Below are positions 23,384 to 29,996 of a stretch of DNA of 47,643 nucleotides, one piece after another. The stretch comes from a virus. Location of the stretch: the IMG/VR virus record IMGVR_UViG_3300042471_000279, positions 1 through 47,643 of that record; one strand, 5' to 3'. Below the pieces are notes generated by a model. The model saw only the letters and a program-made list of their open reading frames with translations, had not been told where the DNA came from and made no database searches. The translations under genes and the position numbers were made by a program. Position 1 is the stretch's first letter. The number at the start of each line of letters is the position of its first letter.

Positions 23384-23956
23384 TCATCCCACTTGATTTA
23401 TAGTAACAATAGCAGATGGAATCGCTGGTCCACCCATTGCACCTGTATTATGCTCTAATCTTATATTAGCGTTGTCTGTAGCCCAGTAAATCTCTAAATA
23501 ATCTGATGCACTTAACTGCTGAAATAAATTCCATGCAGCAACAACATAGGGACTATTTGTATTTACTGCAATACGGGTATTTGATTCAGGAATTGCTATT
23601 CCATTTTTTGCAAACCATATTTCAGCCGTGGTTCCAGGTCCACCACCACCATTGTTGTGTAATTGAAATGAAAACATAAGATTATATACTCCAGCATTTG
23701 CTGCTACTATTCTGCTATCGCCACTTCTAGAAAAACCACTAACAATGTCTTGCTGTCTAATTAGAACTGGCTGACCAACAGAAACTGTGTTTACGATTTG
23801 ATCTCCAATATCATACCAAGATCCATAGGATCCAAATCCACCTGCTGTTCCAGGTATTCCCTGTGGTCCTTGCGGTCCAGTTGCACCTGTTGCACCAGTT
23901 GGTCCTTGTGGACCAGGAATTGCTCCACCATCTGGCGGTGTATAAAAACGTGCCAT
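23384..23956 (-). CDS. Collagen-like fibre protein with C1q/TNF-like head
   Basis: 190 residues. Residues about 12-40 carry Gly-X-Y triplets (GPQGPTGATGATGPQGPQG), a short collagen helix. The C-terminal 150 residues are beta-rich (VYNLMFSFQLHNNGGGG, IAVNTNSPYVVAAWNLF, SDYLEIYWATDN), as in trimeric C1q/TNF-like heads. Likely a trimeric virion fibre or decoration protein. GTG and ATG starts are adjacent; ATG 23956 overlaps the stop of the upstream gene. Confidence 0.8.
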   Translation of the reverse strand: MARFYTPPDGGAIPGPQGPTGATGATGPQGPQGIPGTAGGFGSYGSWYDIGDQIVNTVSVGQPVLIRQQDIVSGFSRSGDSRIVAANAGVYNLMFSFQLHNNGGGGPGTTAEIWFAKNGIAIPESNTRIAVNTNSPYVVAAWNLFQQLSASDYLEIYWATDNANIRLEHNTGAMGGPAIPSAIVTINQVG

Positions 23957-24237
23957 CACATACCTTGTTCTAAGTTAGTCATAAGAATAGAAGCAGATAG
24001 TCCGCTGGTAGAACCAAGGGCATACAAAGAGTCTCTTCCATTTAATTCAACTGAAATTGCATGGCTTGGATCAATTCTAAAACCATAGTTTCCATTAGTT
24101 AAGTTTGATCCGCCAATATAAACATATCCTTCAGCATTAATGTTTTGAACAGTAATGTCAACTCCAGAGTGTGTGCCTGCTGGACTTAGCAATATTGGGG
24201 AAGTTGTGCTAAGAGCAACTATTCGGTTTGTAGTCAT
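23956..24237 (-). CDS. Small fibre/decoration-type protein
   Basis: 93 residues, beta-rich and Ser/Thr/Gly-rich (STTSPILLSPAGTHSGVDIT, VYIGGSNLTNGNYGFRIDPS). Resembles small head or tail decoration proteins. Predicted leaderless, with TGtTATAAT six bases before the ATG. Confidence 0.65.
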   Translation of the reverse strand: MTTNRIVALSTTSPILLSPAGTHSGVDITVQNINAEGYVYIGGSNLTNGNYGFRIDPSHAISVELNGRDSLYALGSTSGLSASILMTNLEQGM

Positions 24238-24243
24238 AATTTG

Positions 24244-24249
24244 ATTATA
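24244..24249 (-). promoter_or_regulatory. Extended -10 (TGtTATAAT), leaderless start at 24237
   Basis: Six bases between box and ATG on the minus strand. It immediately follows the terminator of the SSB unit, so the fibre genes are transcribed independently. Confidence 0.6.
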
Positions 24250-24282
24250 ACAGCATTAAAGTTCGGCGCAAAATAGAACAAT

Positions 24283-24321
24283 AAAACCACCATTTGCCCC
24301 TTTGCGGGGCAATATGGTTTA
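24283..24321 (-). terminator. Terminator after the SSB unit
   Basis: On the minus strand: AAACCATATTGCCCC, GCAAA loop, GGGGCAAATGGTGGTTT, followed by TATTG. The stem is long with small bulges; it begins next to the stop of the gene at 24322. Confidence 0.7.
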
Positions 24322-24453
24322 TTACTTTCCTTTTGCTATGTCTACAGCAATCATTTTCATACCTAAAGCATTTAAATGAATATTGCTACCCTCACTTAAA
24401 TCAAAGTCTTGAATTTCTTTTGCTATCTTATCTCTTAGTTCTTGTTCATTCAT
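24322..24453 (-). CDS. Small helical protein
   Basis: 43 residues starting MNEQELRDKIAKEIQDFDLS; overlaps the upstream gene by 8 bases and ends at the terminator. Resembles short helical regulators or chaperone-like fragments; function unknown. Confidence 0.55.
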   Translation of the reverse strand: MNEQELRDKIAKEIQDFDLSEGSNIHLNALGMKMIAVDIAKGK

Positions 24454-24697
24454 AATCTTCTCCAAACTTCATTTCATATACCGTGCCATATTTTTCATAA
24501 ATAGGCCAAAGTTTGTCCCAGATAATTTTATCTACTTCATATCCAAAAGAAGAATCTATTCCATCTTCTTCTCTATTAAACATACGGACCATTGCACCTG
24601 ATGCAAAGTGTCCTGCTAGATTTGCTATCCACCGAAGTGGGGGACGAGAGTTATCAATACGCCTCGTCTCCCACTCAGTAGCATCATCGTCAAACAT
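24446..24697 (-). CDS. Unknown protein downstream of SSB
   Basis: 83 residues from ATG 24697, which overlaps the SSB stop (TAATG). DDDATEWETRRIDNSRPPLRW is a distinctive conserved-looking start; the remainder is helical with WPIYEKYG. No family recognised. A longer in-frame start would sit inside SSB and is not needed. Confidence 0.65.
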   Translation of the reverse strand: MFDDDATEWETRRIDNSRPPLRWIANLAGHFASGAMVRMFNREEDGIDSSFGYEVDKIIWDKLWPIYEKYGTVYEMKFGEDYE

Positions 24698-25074
24698 TAT
24701 GCGTTTACTGTTTCCTTGACCCAAGGATCATTGACAGGAGTTGTGTTCATCTTGGATAAAGTATATACCGTAACGGCAATGCTTTCGGCGTGTACCTCAT
24801 TTGTGACACGCTTCTGGCCTTCTTTATCAACCCACTCATCTGCACTGAATGTTCCATAAACAATTACTTCTTGACCCTTTTTCAAAGTAGATAGAGCCTG
24901 TTGTCCTAGCGTTTTCCAAGCCTTAATGCTATGCCAAGTAGTGTCACGGTCTTCCCATTCGCCCTTGTCATTTTTTACACGGTCTTGTGTTACTACGCTA
25001 AAACGAGCACCTGATGTGCCGATTGCTTCAGGATCTTTTCCTAAGCGCCCTACGATTGTCATTTTTGGATTCAT
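24697..25074 (-). CDS. ssb: Single-stranded DNA-binding protein
   Basis: 125 residues. OB-fold landmarks: MTIVGRLGKDPEAIGTSGARFSV, then DTTWHSIKAWKTLGQQAL, LKKGQEVIVYGTFSADEW and a final strand HAESIAVTVYTL. It binds ssDNA in phage replication. The C-terminus ends NDPWVKETVNA and lacks the usual acidic DDDLPF-type tip, so recruitment of host partners by that tip may be absent. GTGAGAA precedes the ATG. Confidence 0.92.
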   Translation of the reverse strand: MNPKMTIVGRLGKDPEAIGTSGARFSVVTQDRVKNDKGEWEDRDTTWHSIKAWKTLGQQALSTLKKGQEVIVYGTFSADEWVDKEGQKRVTNEVHAESIAVTVYTLSKMNTTPVNDPWVKETVNA

Positions 25075-25140
25075 GTTATTCTCACTTTTCTACGATATAT
25101 AATCCACGTGCTTTCAGTGTATCAGAAAGTCGGCGGTATG

Positions 25141-25275
25141 TCAAGAAGAACTAAGTTCCCCTATTAACCTTGCTGATATATGACTAGCCTCATCTACATC
25201 ATGAAGAGAGCCTGATATTAATAACTCATTGATCTTAATAAGTTCTGTCTTGATATATTCATTAGTTAGTTTCAT
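25141..25275 (-). CDS. Small unknown protein
   Basis: 44 residues (MKLTNEYIKTELIKINELLI start), helical. The minus-strand GATAAT box six bases before the ATG (TTGAGGT between) resembles the leaderless arrangement of the gene at 22631. Confidence 0.5.
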   Translation of the reverse strand: MKLTNEYIKTELIKINELLISGSLHDVDEASHISARLIGELSSS

Positions 25276-25278
25276 ACC

Positions 25279-25392
25279 TCAATTATCCCATGTAGGGGGC
25301 GGTATGTCAACTACTTTTTCCCATCCACATCTTTGGCAATAATATATGATCTTATTACCTAGTTCTTTTGTTAAATATCTATGTAAATGCAT
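25279..25392 (-). CDS. Small CxxC protein, leaderless
   Basis: 37 residues from ATG 25392: a helix, then YYCQRCGWEKVVDIPPP. The TATAAT at 25399-25404 (minus) is six bases upstream, which fixes the start; a longer frame would run through the small RNA and its repeats. Confidence 0.55.
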   Translation of the reverse strand: MHLHRYLTKELGNKIIYYCQRCGWEKVVDIPPPTWDN

Positions 25393-25416
25393 TAAGGCAT
25401 TATACAATAAAAAGAT

Positions 25417-25446
25417 GAGCAGTTTATCGCTCATGCTCAGGAGCGC
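25417..25446 (-). ncRNA. CUGAGYA pseudoknot, copy 1
   Basis: Minus strand: stem CGCTC/GAGCG, loop CTGAGCAT, linker ATAAAC, then TGCTC, which pairs with GAGCA of the loop. Followed by ATCTTTTTATT. Forms the 3' end of the small RNA. Confidence 0.6.
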
Positions 25447-25448
25447 AT

Positions 25449-25491
25449 CCCCAGAAAGGGAGGGACGACTTGCTCCCCCAGAAAGGGAGGG
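25449..25491 (-). repeat. 16-bp direct repeat forming the two RNA loops
   Basis: Plus-strand CCCCAGAAAGGGAGGG occurs at 25449-25464 and 25476-25491, 27 bases apart. In the minus-strand RNA each copy is one hairpin arm, loop and start of the other arm. Confidence 0.85.
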
Positions 25492-25610
25492 GAGAGAAGG
25501 GTTTCTAGGCCCTTCTATATCCAATTATACACAACTATGGGCAAGTATGCAAATCAAGGGGTATATCAAAAAATACCACGGTATACCAAGAACTGCTATA
25601 CTAACCCTAT

Positions 25611-25826
25611 ATGAGTAGTATATGTACTAGATGTAAGACAAAACTAATACCTATAGTCTATGGAGTAGTAAGCCAGAAGACCTTGGATTTAAGTGAAGCA
25701 GGTTTGATATTATTGGGTGGATCAACTTTAAGAAGTGGAAGATTGCCTAATTCCTATTGCCCATTATGTGAAGAGGCATTTGATAATGTTACGGATATGC
25801 CTTTGGGTATACCGCCTAAAAATTAG
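25611..25826 (+). CDS. Zinc-ribbon protein, leaderless
   Basis: 71 residues. CTRCKTKL near the start and CPLCEEAF near the end form a zinc ribbon. TGcTATACT at 25597-25602 lies eight bases before the ATG. Its stop overlaps the stop of the convergent gene (TTAG/CTAA shared). Confidence 0.65.
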   Translation: MSSICTRCKTKLIPIVYGVVSQKTLDLSEAGLILLGGSTLRSGRLPNSYCPLCEEAFDNVTDMPLGIPPKN

Positions 25827-26038
25827 TCTTTAAAGAAAGATTCTGATTGAATAACTTCATCTACTCCTGGATGAATATCACAGGCTGGATATAGTCTTTC
25901 ACCTATAGATTTTATGGCTACCGCTTCTGCGCCACAATAATAACACTTGGACATAAATTCCATATTGCGTTGGCGCATATCATCTAGAGCCTTTACAAGG
26001 CGATCATCTTTAAACCATTTTGTATGTTGACTAGGCAT
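25823..26038 (-). CDS. Zinc-binding small protein, leaderless
   Basis: 71 residues; SKCYYCGAEAV and ACDIHPGV give a CxxC...CxxH-like site, close to the DUF7455 pattern at 6521. TGcTATACT six bases upstream (26045-26050) predicts a leaderless start. The two convergent genes share the bases of their stop codons. Confidence 0.65.
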   Translation of the reverse strand: MPSQHTKWFKDDRLVKALDDMRQRNMEFMSKCYYCGAEAVAIKSIGERLYPACDIHPGVDEVIQSESFFKD

Positions 26039-26743
26039 GTAAAAAGTATAGCAGATATAGGCAAATTTGTATAGTTATCCACAGGTTTATCCACAGAAAA
26101 ATCTTACTGATATAAATATCATAGGAAATAGGTGGAGGAAAATGGAGGAAAGTGGGGAATGGAGCACTTTCTAGAGTGCGTTCGTAATACTGGCAGTTCA
26201 AACCAACCCAGTTCCCAAACCCTATACCATATAAAATTCATATTGTCAAACCTATTTATATCCACAATATGGACAAAATTGTCTCAATATTTGATATAGA
26301 AATGTTATAAAACCTGTCCAAAACTGTGGAAAAGTATAACAAAAAGTTATAAAACATATGGGAAATATTCTAAAAATCCAGGAAAAAATATATGTCCTTC
26401 GTAATGTATATATGGTTTGTATATATGGGGAAAGATATAGGGTGTTCGTAATGTTTTTTATACCGCCGCTTTTACGGGCCGTTCAGAGGGGGGGACTTTG
26501 AGGCGGTTCGTAATGTCTATCTAAATTAACAGACACGCCTGCGGCGGGGTATACAAAAAAACATATCATACTACATATACTACCTATAGGATATAGATCT
26601 GATTTGACAAATAAAAATTTATTTGATAAACTTCTGGGATTTTTTTAGATTTGTTCGTAATGTCTTTTAAAAAATATGGTTTGAAAGGTTTTATGGTTTG
26701 AATATGGGGTCCTCCCTATACGGAGGTCCCGATATCAAATAAT
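26039..26743. other. 700-bp noncoding, origin-like region with TTCGTAATG repeats
   Basis: No plausible gene. It holds two DnaA-type boxes TTATCCACA (26075-26083, 26087-26095; 12-base spacing), five same-direction repeats TTCGTAAT (26181, 26398, 26445, 26517, 26654; four extend to TTCGTAATG), very AT-rich segments with several TTATAA, a GC-rich patch (26461-26550) and near the right end a CCTCC/GGAGG hairpin (26710-26729). A replication origin or a central control region is the best reading; it separates leaderless-gene DNA from the AGAAAGG-type region. Confidence 0.55.
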
Positions 26744-27028
26744 CTATTTCTTCTTTTTCTTTTCTACATAGTCTAATAAGTCTGCTAAATTCATTTCTTC
26801 ATCTACTTCATTTTCATTTATTTCTAAACCAGCAATAAACAAAGTAAAGGTTTCATCTATGTATTGTTCTCCTAGAGGAGTTATTTCTTTTATTAGACCC
26901 TCGGCTATCATGTATGCCAGGGGCAGTCCTAAATCATTGTATTCTATAAAGTCTCCGAATTGCTTATCATCCTTATAATTAATCCAGACTTCTCCTAGGA
27001 TACCGCATTTGTTCGCAAACTCTATCAT
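26744..27028 (-). CDS. Acidic small protein
   Basis: 94 residues, strongly acidic with a lysine tail (EKKKKK). Overlaps the upstream gene by ATGA. Regular helix/strand pattern, no motif recognised. The last gene of a unit that runs towards the noncoding region. Confidence 0.65.
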   Translation of the reverse strand: MIEFANKCGILGEVWINYKDDKQFGDFIEYNDLGLPLAYMIAEGLIKEITPLGEQYIDETFTLFIAGLEINENEVDEEMNLADLLDYVEKKKKK

Positions 27029-27261
27029 CTGCCAAAACCTTCCGTTTCTACTTCTCTACCCATAATTCTATCATGTTCATCTTTAGAAGCCAAATACATT
27101 GTTTCTAGTCTGTGAAAAATAATAGGCGCATGGTCAGCACTAATAGAGTAGCCAACTCCTTCTAAGTCGCTATTAAAATCTTCTGTTAATGCCCTTGCGA
27201 CTTTCTTGGCTACTTGTTGTTCTTTAGTTACCGCAGGCTTACGGATTGAGTATCTTGACAT
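27025..27261 (-). CDS. Small unknown protein
   Basis: 78 residues from ATG 27261 (MSRYSIRKPAV), which has GAGGAGG just upstream and a TGaTACAAT box before that. Unlike most neighbours it uses a full AGGAGG site. Alpha-helical, mixed charge; function unknown. Confidence 0.65.
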   Translation of the reverse strand: MSRYSIRKPAVTKEQQVAKKVARALTEDFNSDLEGVGYSISADHAPIIFHRLETMYLASKDEHDRIMGREVETEGFGR

Positions 27262-27291
27262 ATTCCTCCTCATTGTATCAAAGATGTTGGG

Positions 27292-27382
27292 AGAGCGCAA
27301 GCCCCACACCTGCGCTCTACCCTTATATCACGTGAGGGACCCACCCCACGCATTCAGCCTAGTTCACCACGCTAGGCCCTCA
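27292..27382 (-). other. Structured intergenic segment
   Basis: Two nested structures: AGAGCGCA (27292-27299)/TGCGCTCT (27311-27318), and GCCTAG (27357-27362)/CTAGGC (27372-27377) enclosed by TGAGG/CCTCA. On the minus strand the loops are rich in GUGGGG. It lies between the stop at 27384 and the next promoter and may be a complex terminator or a processed RNA. Confidence 0.45.
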
Positions 27383-27383
27383 G

Positions 27384-27746
27384 TTAAGATTGTTTAACCA
27401 GTTGTATTGAATGATATTTAATAAAATCTTCAATAGTGTGCCAATCCTCACCACTGCCCACAGTCATATCTGTTAGGTCGATTGTGATTGGATGGTCTAA
27501 GAATCCTTGGTCTGACGGGTCCATGGCAGTAATACCGTAACCAGTCTCATCCAAAATAGAATCTTTAATAATATAACTAATGGCCATACGAGTCGCATAT
27601 GGAATGTCTCCCATTTGTAGACGTGGACGTGCATGGTCTAGGGCTGCAGCAAGTAGTTCATACATGTTGTCTTCATCCCAGTGACTGTACAAAGCCACAG
27701 CATAGTTATCTGATTGTTTAAATACAAAGTTACAGCGGGCACCCAT
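27384..27746 (-). CDS. Unknown phage protein
   Basis: 120 residues from ATG 27746, overlapping the upstream stop (TAATG) with AGAAAGGG ten bases before it. FVFKQSDNYAVALYSHWDED and ATRMAISYIIKDSILDETGYG are conserved-looking blocks; a similar protein is found in actinophages without function. Mixed alpha/beta. Confidence 0.7.
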   Translation of the reverse strand: MGARCNFVFKQSDNYAVALYSHWDEDNMYELLAAALDHARPRLQMGDIPYATRMAISYIIKDSILDETGYGITAMDPSDQGFLDHPITIDLTDMTVGSGEDWHTIEDFIKYHSIQLVKQS

Positions 27747-27838
27747 TAATCTTGAACCCTTTCTAGTTGTTCTCCACAGGCACACTCTGCTACGAGTGAC
27801 TTGTCTGACGGTGTATCCCAATAATGTTCGTGTTGCAT
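27746..27838 (-). CDS. Possible internal start of the YWDT-CACGE micro-protein
   Basis: In-frame ATG at 27838 within the preceding gene, with AGAAAGG-N7-ATG, the strongest type of site in this region. Product: 30 residues with CACGE, matching the free-standing gene 29228-29332. Confidence 0.5.
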   Translation of the reverse strand: MQHEHYWDTPSDKSLVAECACGEQLERVQD

Positions 27839-28042
27839 TTCACTACCTTTCTGTAGTTGGTTTGCTTTAATAGTATCAAATTCCTCTTCCTCTGTCAAAT
27901 CCTCTTTACTTAGAATAACTACAGATAGATCTGACAGAATCTCAGAACAGACAGCGTCATCGCTTTTTGCGTCTGATGTATATTCAAAATTCATGTACTC
28001 ACCTGTAGCCTCATGAATTAGTTCTATTTGATATAGTTTCAT
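27746..28042 (-). CDS. Protein with C-terminal YWDT-CACGE module
   Basis: 98 residues. The N-terminal 68 residues (MKLYQIELIHEATGEYMNFE start) are acidic and unknown. The last 30 residues, QHEHYWDTPSDKSLVAECAC plus GEQLE, are a near-copy of the separate small protein at 29228. An AGAAAGG site sits seven bases before the internal Met69, so the C-terminal module may also be made alone. Confidence 0.65.
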   Translation of the reverse strand: MKLYQIELIHEATGEYMNFEYTSDAKSDDAVCSEILSDLSVVILSKEDLTEEEEFDTIKANQLQKGSEMQHEHYWDTPSDKSLVAECACGEQLERVQD

Positions 28043-28293
28043 TTTGCTGCCTCCTTGGCTGCAATGGCAAATGACAAGTCATATGTCAAACTATATAGAT
28101 TAGCAAGTGCGTCTAATTGGCCTTCCCAATACTTACGCTCCATAGAATCCATAGCCTCTTCTGATTCATCTTCGATTGCTTGTGCCTCCGCCAGTTCTTG
28201 TTCAGCCTCTAGCATTAGAACTTTGAGGTGCCCATGCATGATATCTAAACCAGAACTACCCATGTCTACCTGTTTCTGCAGATATTCTTCCAT
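28039..28293 (-). CDS. Acidic helical protein
   Basis: 84 residues, long helices rich in Glu/Ala (EAEQELAEAQAIEDESEEAM). Start overlaps the upstream stop, end overlaps the next start (ATGA). Coiled coil; unknown function. Confidence 0.65.
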   Translation of the reverse strand: MEEYLQKQVDMGSSGLDIMHGHLKVLMLEAEQELAEAQAIEDESEEAMDSMERKYWEGQLDALANLYSLTYDLSFAIAAKEAAK

Positions 28294-28511
28294 TAGAGCA
28301 TTTCCTCCATAACTTGTAAAAGATGACGGGCAGAAAGAATCTGTCCTCCCATATGATTATATTCAAAATCTAACTCATCCCAATCTTTAGAGTTCATATC
28401 TAATGCTTCCATTTCAATAGATATTTGTTCCAAATCCTGTTCTAAACTAATAACATGTAGTTTGGTATATTCTATTAGTTTAACTTTTCTATTGATGTAT
28501 TCTGATTCCAT
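28293..28511 (-). CDS. Helical small protein
   Basis: 72 residues with ACAGAAAGG seven bases before the ATG. Acidic coiled-coil helix pair (LEQDLEQISIEMEALDMNS). Probably forms a pair with the neighbour at 28039. Confidence 0.65.
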   Translation of the reverse strand: MESEYINRKVKLIEYTKLHVISLEQDLEQISIEMEALDMNSKDWDELDFEYNHMGGQILSARHLLQVMEEML

Positions 28512-28512
28512 T

Positions 28513-29235
28513 TCATACCTTTCTGTATTCAGGAACGTTGTCTAAGTATATCTTGTGGTCTTCACATTCCGCAACTTGGTCAAGGTCTGCTTCGCCCATA
28601 TAGTTACACTCTGAACAAATCTGACCACAATCATTGTCACAATATTCAAGGGTATCTAATGAATCACAATCCATACACTTAGTCTCATACTCTTCACTAT
28701 TAGTAATAAAACCATTTTTGAATTCTGTTTCTCCACCCCAACCAGTTTCTTCTTGATAGTATAGATTAAAATCTAAGTCAGGATACTGTTCAGATAGTTT
28801 GATAATAGCAGGCACTGGTGGAGACCAAGCGGTATTAAAACGGTATGAAAGAGAAGTCTCATCTTCTTCCATTAACTCAGTCTCAGGATACTCCTCACCA
28901 TGTCTAATTGCTACATCCCATTTGGTTCCCCAGTTTCTTACATTCCAGTCATACCAATGGTTGCCTTTGAACATAAGAGATTCTTCTAATGGTAGGCTAT
29001 GGTCAGGTTGCTTTAGATACTCCTCATCAGAGACACCGTCCTGAATATGATTATATATATTATGAAAAGCAAAAACAGGATTAGAGTATGCGGTTTCTGA
29101 TACTTCCATTTGTCCTGTAGCCATGTTCCATGAATCATGAGATTTCTTAAATGGTCTATTAAGCATACGCTTAACATCCGCAATGAGTTCAGGCTTACCT
29201 TCTATAGAAAGAGTGTTATAACACCAGTTAGGCAT
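28513..29235 (-). CDS. YubB/Api92-like ferredoxin-fold protein
   Basis: 240 residues. The N-terminus MPNWCYNTLSIEGKPELIAD, then HWYDWNVRNWGTKWDVAIR and FNTAWSPPVPAIIKLS, is the YubB/Api92 pattern common on phages and plasmids (ferredoxin-like fold, unknown role). An added Cys-rich C-terminus (CMDCDSLDTLEYCDNDCG, CSEC) should bind one or two zinc ions. Confidence 0.8.
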   Translation of the reverse strand: MPNWCYNTLSIEGKPELIADVKRMLNRPFKKSHDSWNMATGQMEVSETAYSNPVFAFHNIYNHIQDGVSDEEYLKQPDHSLPLEESLMFKGNHWYDWNVRNWGTKWDVAIRHGEEYPETELMEEDETSLSYRFNTAWSPPVPAIIKLSEQYPDLDFNLYYQEETGWGGETEFKNGFITNSEEYETKCMDCDSLDTLEYCDNDCGQICSECNYMGEADLDQVAECEDHKIYLDNVPEYRKV

Positions 29236-29332
29236 TATCCGTCTCCCTCAATAGTTCTTCACCGCAGGCGCATTGTGCGACTAGGTCTAGTTGTGTCGTG
29301 TTGGGTGTGTCCCAGTAGTGTTGGTGTTCCAC
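29228..29332 (-). CDS. YWDT-CACGE micro-protein
   Basis: 34 residues from GTG 29332, eight bases after AGAAAGG. HQHYWDTPNTTQLDLVAQCA then CGEELL; paralogous to the C-terminal module at 27746. Overlaps the next gene by eight bases. A CxC pair plus His suggests metal binding. Confidence 0.6.
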   Translation of the reverse strand: MEHQHYWDTPNTTQLDLVAQCACGEELLRETDNA

Positions 29333-29354
29333 GATTTTTTCCTTTCTGTTCTTA

Positions 29355-29400
29355 ATCCAATTTTCTCAAAAATGTGGGACTTTGTCAAGTCTTCGTAATG
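29355..29400 (-). promoter_or_regulatory. Minus promoter with upstream TTACGAAG box
   Basis: Minus strand: -35 TTGACA (29383-29388), 17-base spacer, -10 GAAAAT; the box ATTACGAAG (plus strand TTCGTAAT, 29392-29400) touches the -35. Drives the 29332-27384 gene set. Confidence 0.55.
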
Positions 29401-29414
29401 TGATTTACCTCACA
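29399..29414. promoter_or_regulatory. TGTGA-N6-TCACA operator 1
   Basis: TGTGATTTACCTCACA, a perfect CRP/GlxR-type palindrome, just upstream of the promoter of the 29332 unit and overlapping the end of the gene at 29405. Confidence 0.6.
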
Positions 29415-29566
29415 TGCCCTTCTGCAATTAATCCCTCTAAGAAGTCCTCTAGATCTTTTAGCACTGCTCTATCCTCATCTGCAAATACACCAGTCATATG
29501 ATGATGAATAGTATAGTTAAGAGTAGTCATCATTTTGTTTATTTGTTCTTCTGTATATCCTAACAT
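29405..29566 (-). CDS. Small helical protein
   Basis: 53 residues; AGAAAGGATCCA before the ATG. LGYTEEQINKMMTTLNYTIH and a following acidic helix; a similar 'TEEQIN' segment appears in the protein at 31640. Its last codons lie in operator 1. Overlaps the upstream gene by seven bases. Confidence 0.6.
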   Translation of the reverse strand: MLGYTEEQINKMMTTLNYTIHHHMTGVFADEDRAVLKDLEDFLEGLIAEGHVR

Positions 29567-29778
29567 TGGATCCTTTCTAGTTCTTTATAATAAACATTAA
29601 GTGAAGTTACTGATAAGTCAAGGGTATCAGAAGGGTGCATAATTAGCAAGTGGTCCAATGCATGTCCAGCAGTTTTAAAACCTGAATAGCATTTATTCCC
29701 AATAGTCATTTCCCAGCAGTCAACTCCACCAGGGGATACAGAATATTCCATTTCATATATTTCTACATTTAGGGTCAT
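29560..29778 (-). CDS. Small unknown protein
   Basis: 72 residues, MTLNVEIYEMEYSVSPGGVD start; alpha/beta. The promoter TTGATT-17-TAAAAT lies directly before it with almost no leader, so it is near-leaderless, unlike the following genes. Function unknown. Confidence 0.6.
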   Translation of the reverse strand: MTLNVEIYEMEYSVSPGGVDCWEMTIGNKCYSGFKTAGHALDHLLIMHPSDTLDLSVTSLNVYYKELERIQC

Positions 29779-29783
29779 AGATA

Positions 29784-29826
29784 AATTTTAGCAAAAAACT
29801 GGGGAAAAATCAAATCCTTCGTAATA
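29784..29826 (-). promoter_or_regulatory. Minus promoter with upstream TTACGAAG box
   Basis: Minus strand: TTGATT (29808-29813), 17-base spacer, TGcTAAAAT; the box TTACGAAG (plus TTCGTAATA, 29818-29826) is four bases upstream of the -35. Confidence 0.6.
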
Positions 29827-29861
29827 GAAAATTTTAAGAAATGTTATACTATTTTTCATTT

Positions 29862-29877
29862 TGTGATGTAGGTCACA
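29862..29877. promoter_or_regulatory. TGTGA-N6-TCACA operator 2
   Basis: TGTGATGTAGGTCACA, followed by GGGGCCTCCC; the 15-mer TCACAGGGGCCTCCC is identical beside operator 3. Confidence 0.6.
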
Positions 29878-29878
29878 G

Positions 29879-29910
29879 GGGCCTCCCTATAAGGAGGTCC
29901 GCATTTTTTT
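29879..29910 (+). terminator. Hairpin with T-run
   Basis: GGGCCTCC (29879-29886)/GGAGGTCC (29893-29900) with one mismatch, then GCATTTTTTT on the plus strand. No plus gene ends here, so it may insulate or act as an RNA/DNA structure on the minus side. Confidence 0.4.
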
Positions 29911-29960
29911 AATTGCAAATTTTAATTTATGATCACGGGATTTTTTTACAAAAAAAAATT

Positions 29961-29988
29961 GAGCAGTTTATACTCTTACTCAGGAGTT
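29961..29988 (-). ncRNA. CUGAGYA pseudoknot, copy 2 (3' end of DUF932 mRNA)
   Basis: Minus strand: ACTC/GAGT stem, loop CTGAGTAA, linker ATAAAC, TGCTC pairing with GAGTA (one U-G), then AATTTTTTTTT. Begins nine bases after the DUF932 stop; acts as terminator or 3' cap. Confidence 0.6.
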
Positions 29989-29996
29989 GAATTAGA

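Larger units (their letters stand above)
25405..25516 (-). ncRNA. Candidate anti-ribosome-binding-site small RNA
   Basis: Minus-strand TATAAT (25524-25529) predicts transcription from about 25516. Read from there: hairpin 1 AGAAGGG/CCCTTCT starts at +1; hairpins 2 and 3 each present the same loop UCCCUUUCU on stems CTCCCC/GGGGAG and CGTCCC/GGGATG-like; then the CUGAGCA pseudoknot (25417-25446) and UCUUUUUAUU. The loops are complementary to AGAAAGGGA, the ribosome binding site used by about 20 genes at 27-39 kb. No coding frame fits. It resembles in principle the actinobacterial 6C RNAs (C-rich loops), but the sequence and 3' pseudoknot differ. Confidence 0.6.

Noticed and set aside
25449-25491. 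Two 16-bp repeats resembling a minimal CRISPR array
   Set aside because: Only two copies 11 bases apart, the spacing is far below a spacer length, no cas genes, and the repeats are explained by hairpin loops.
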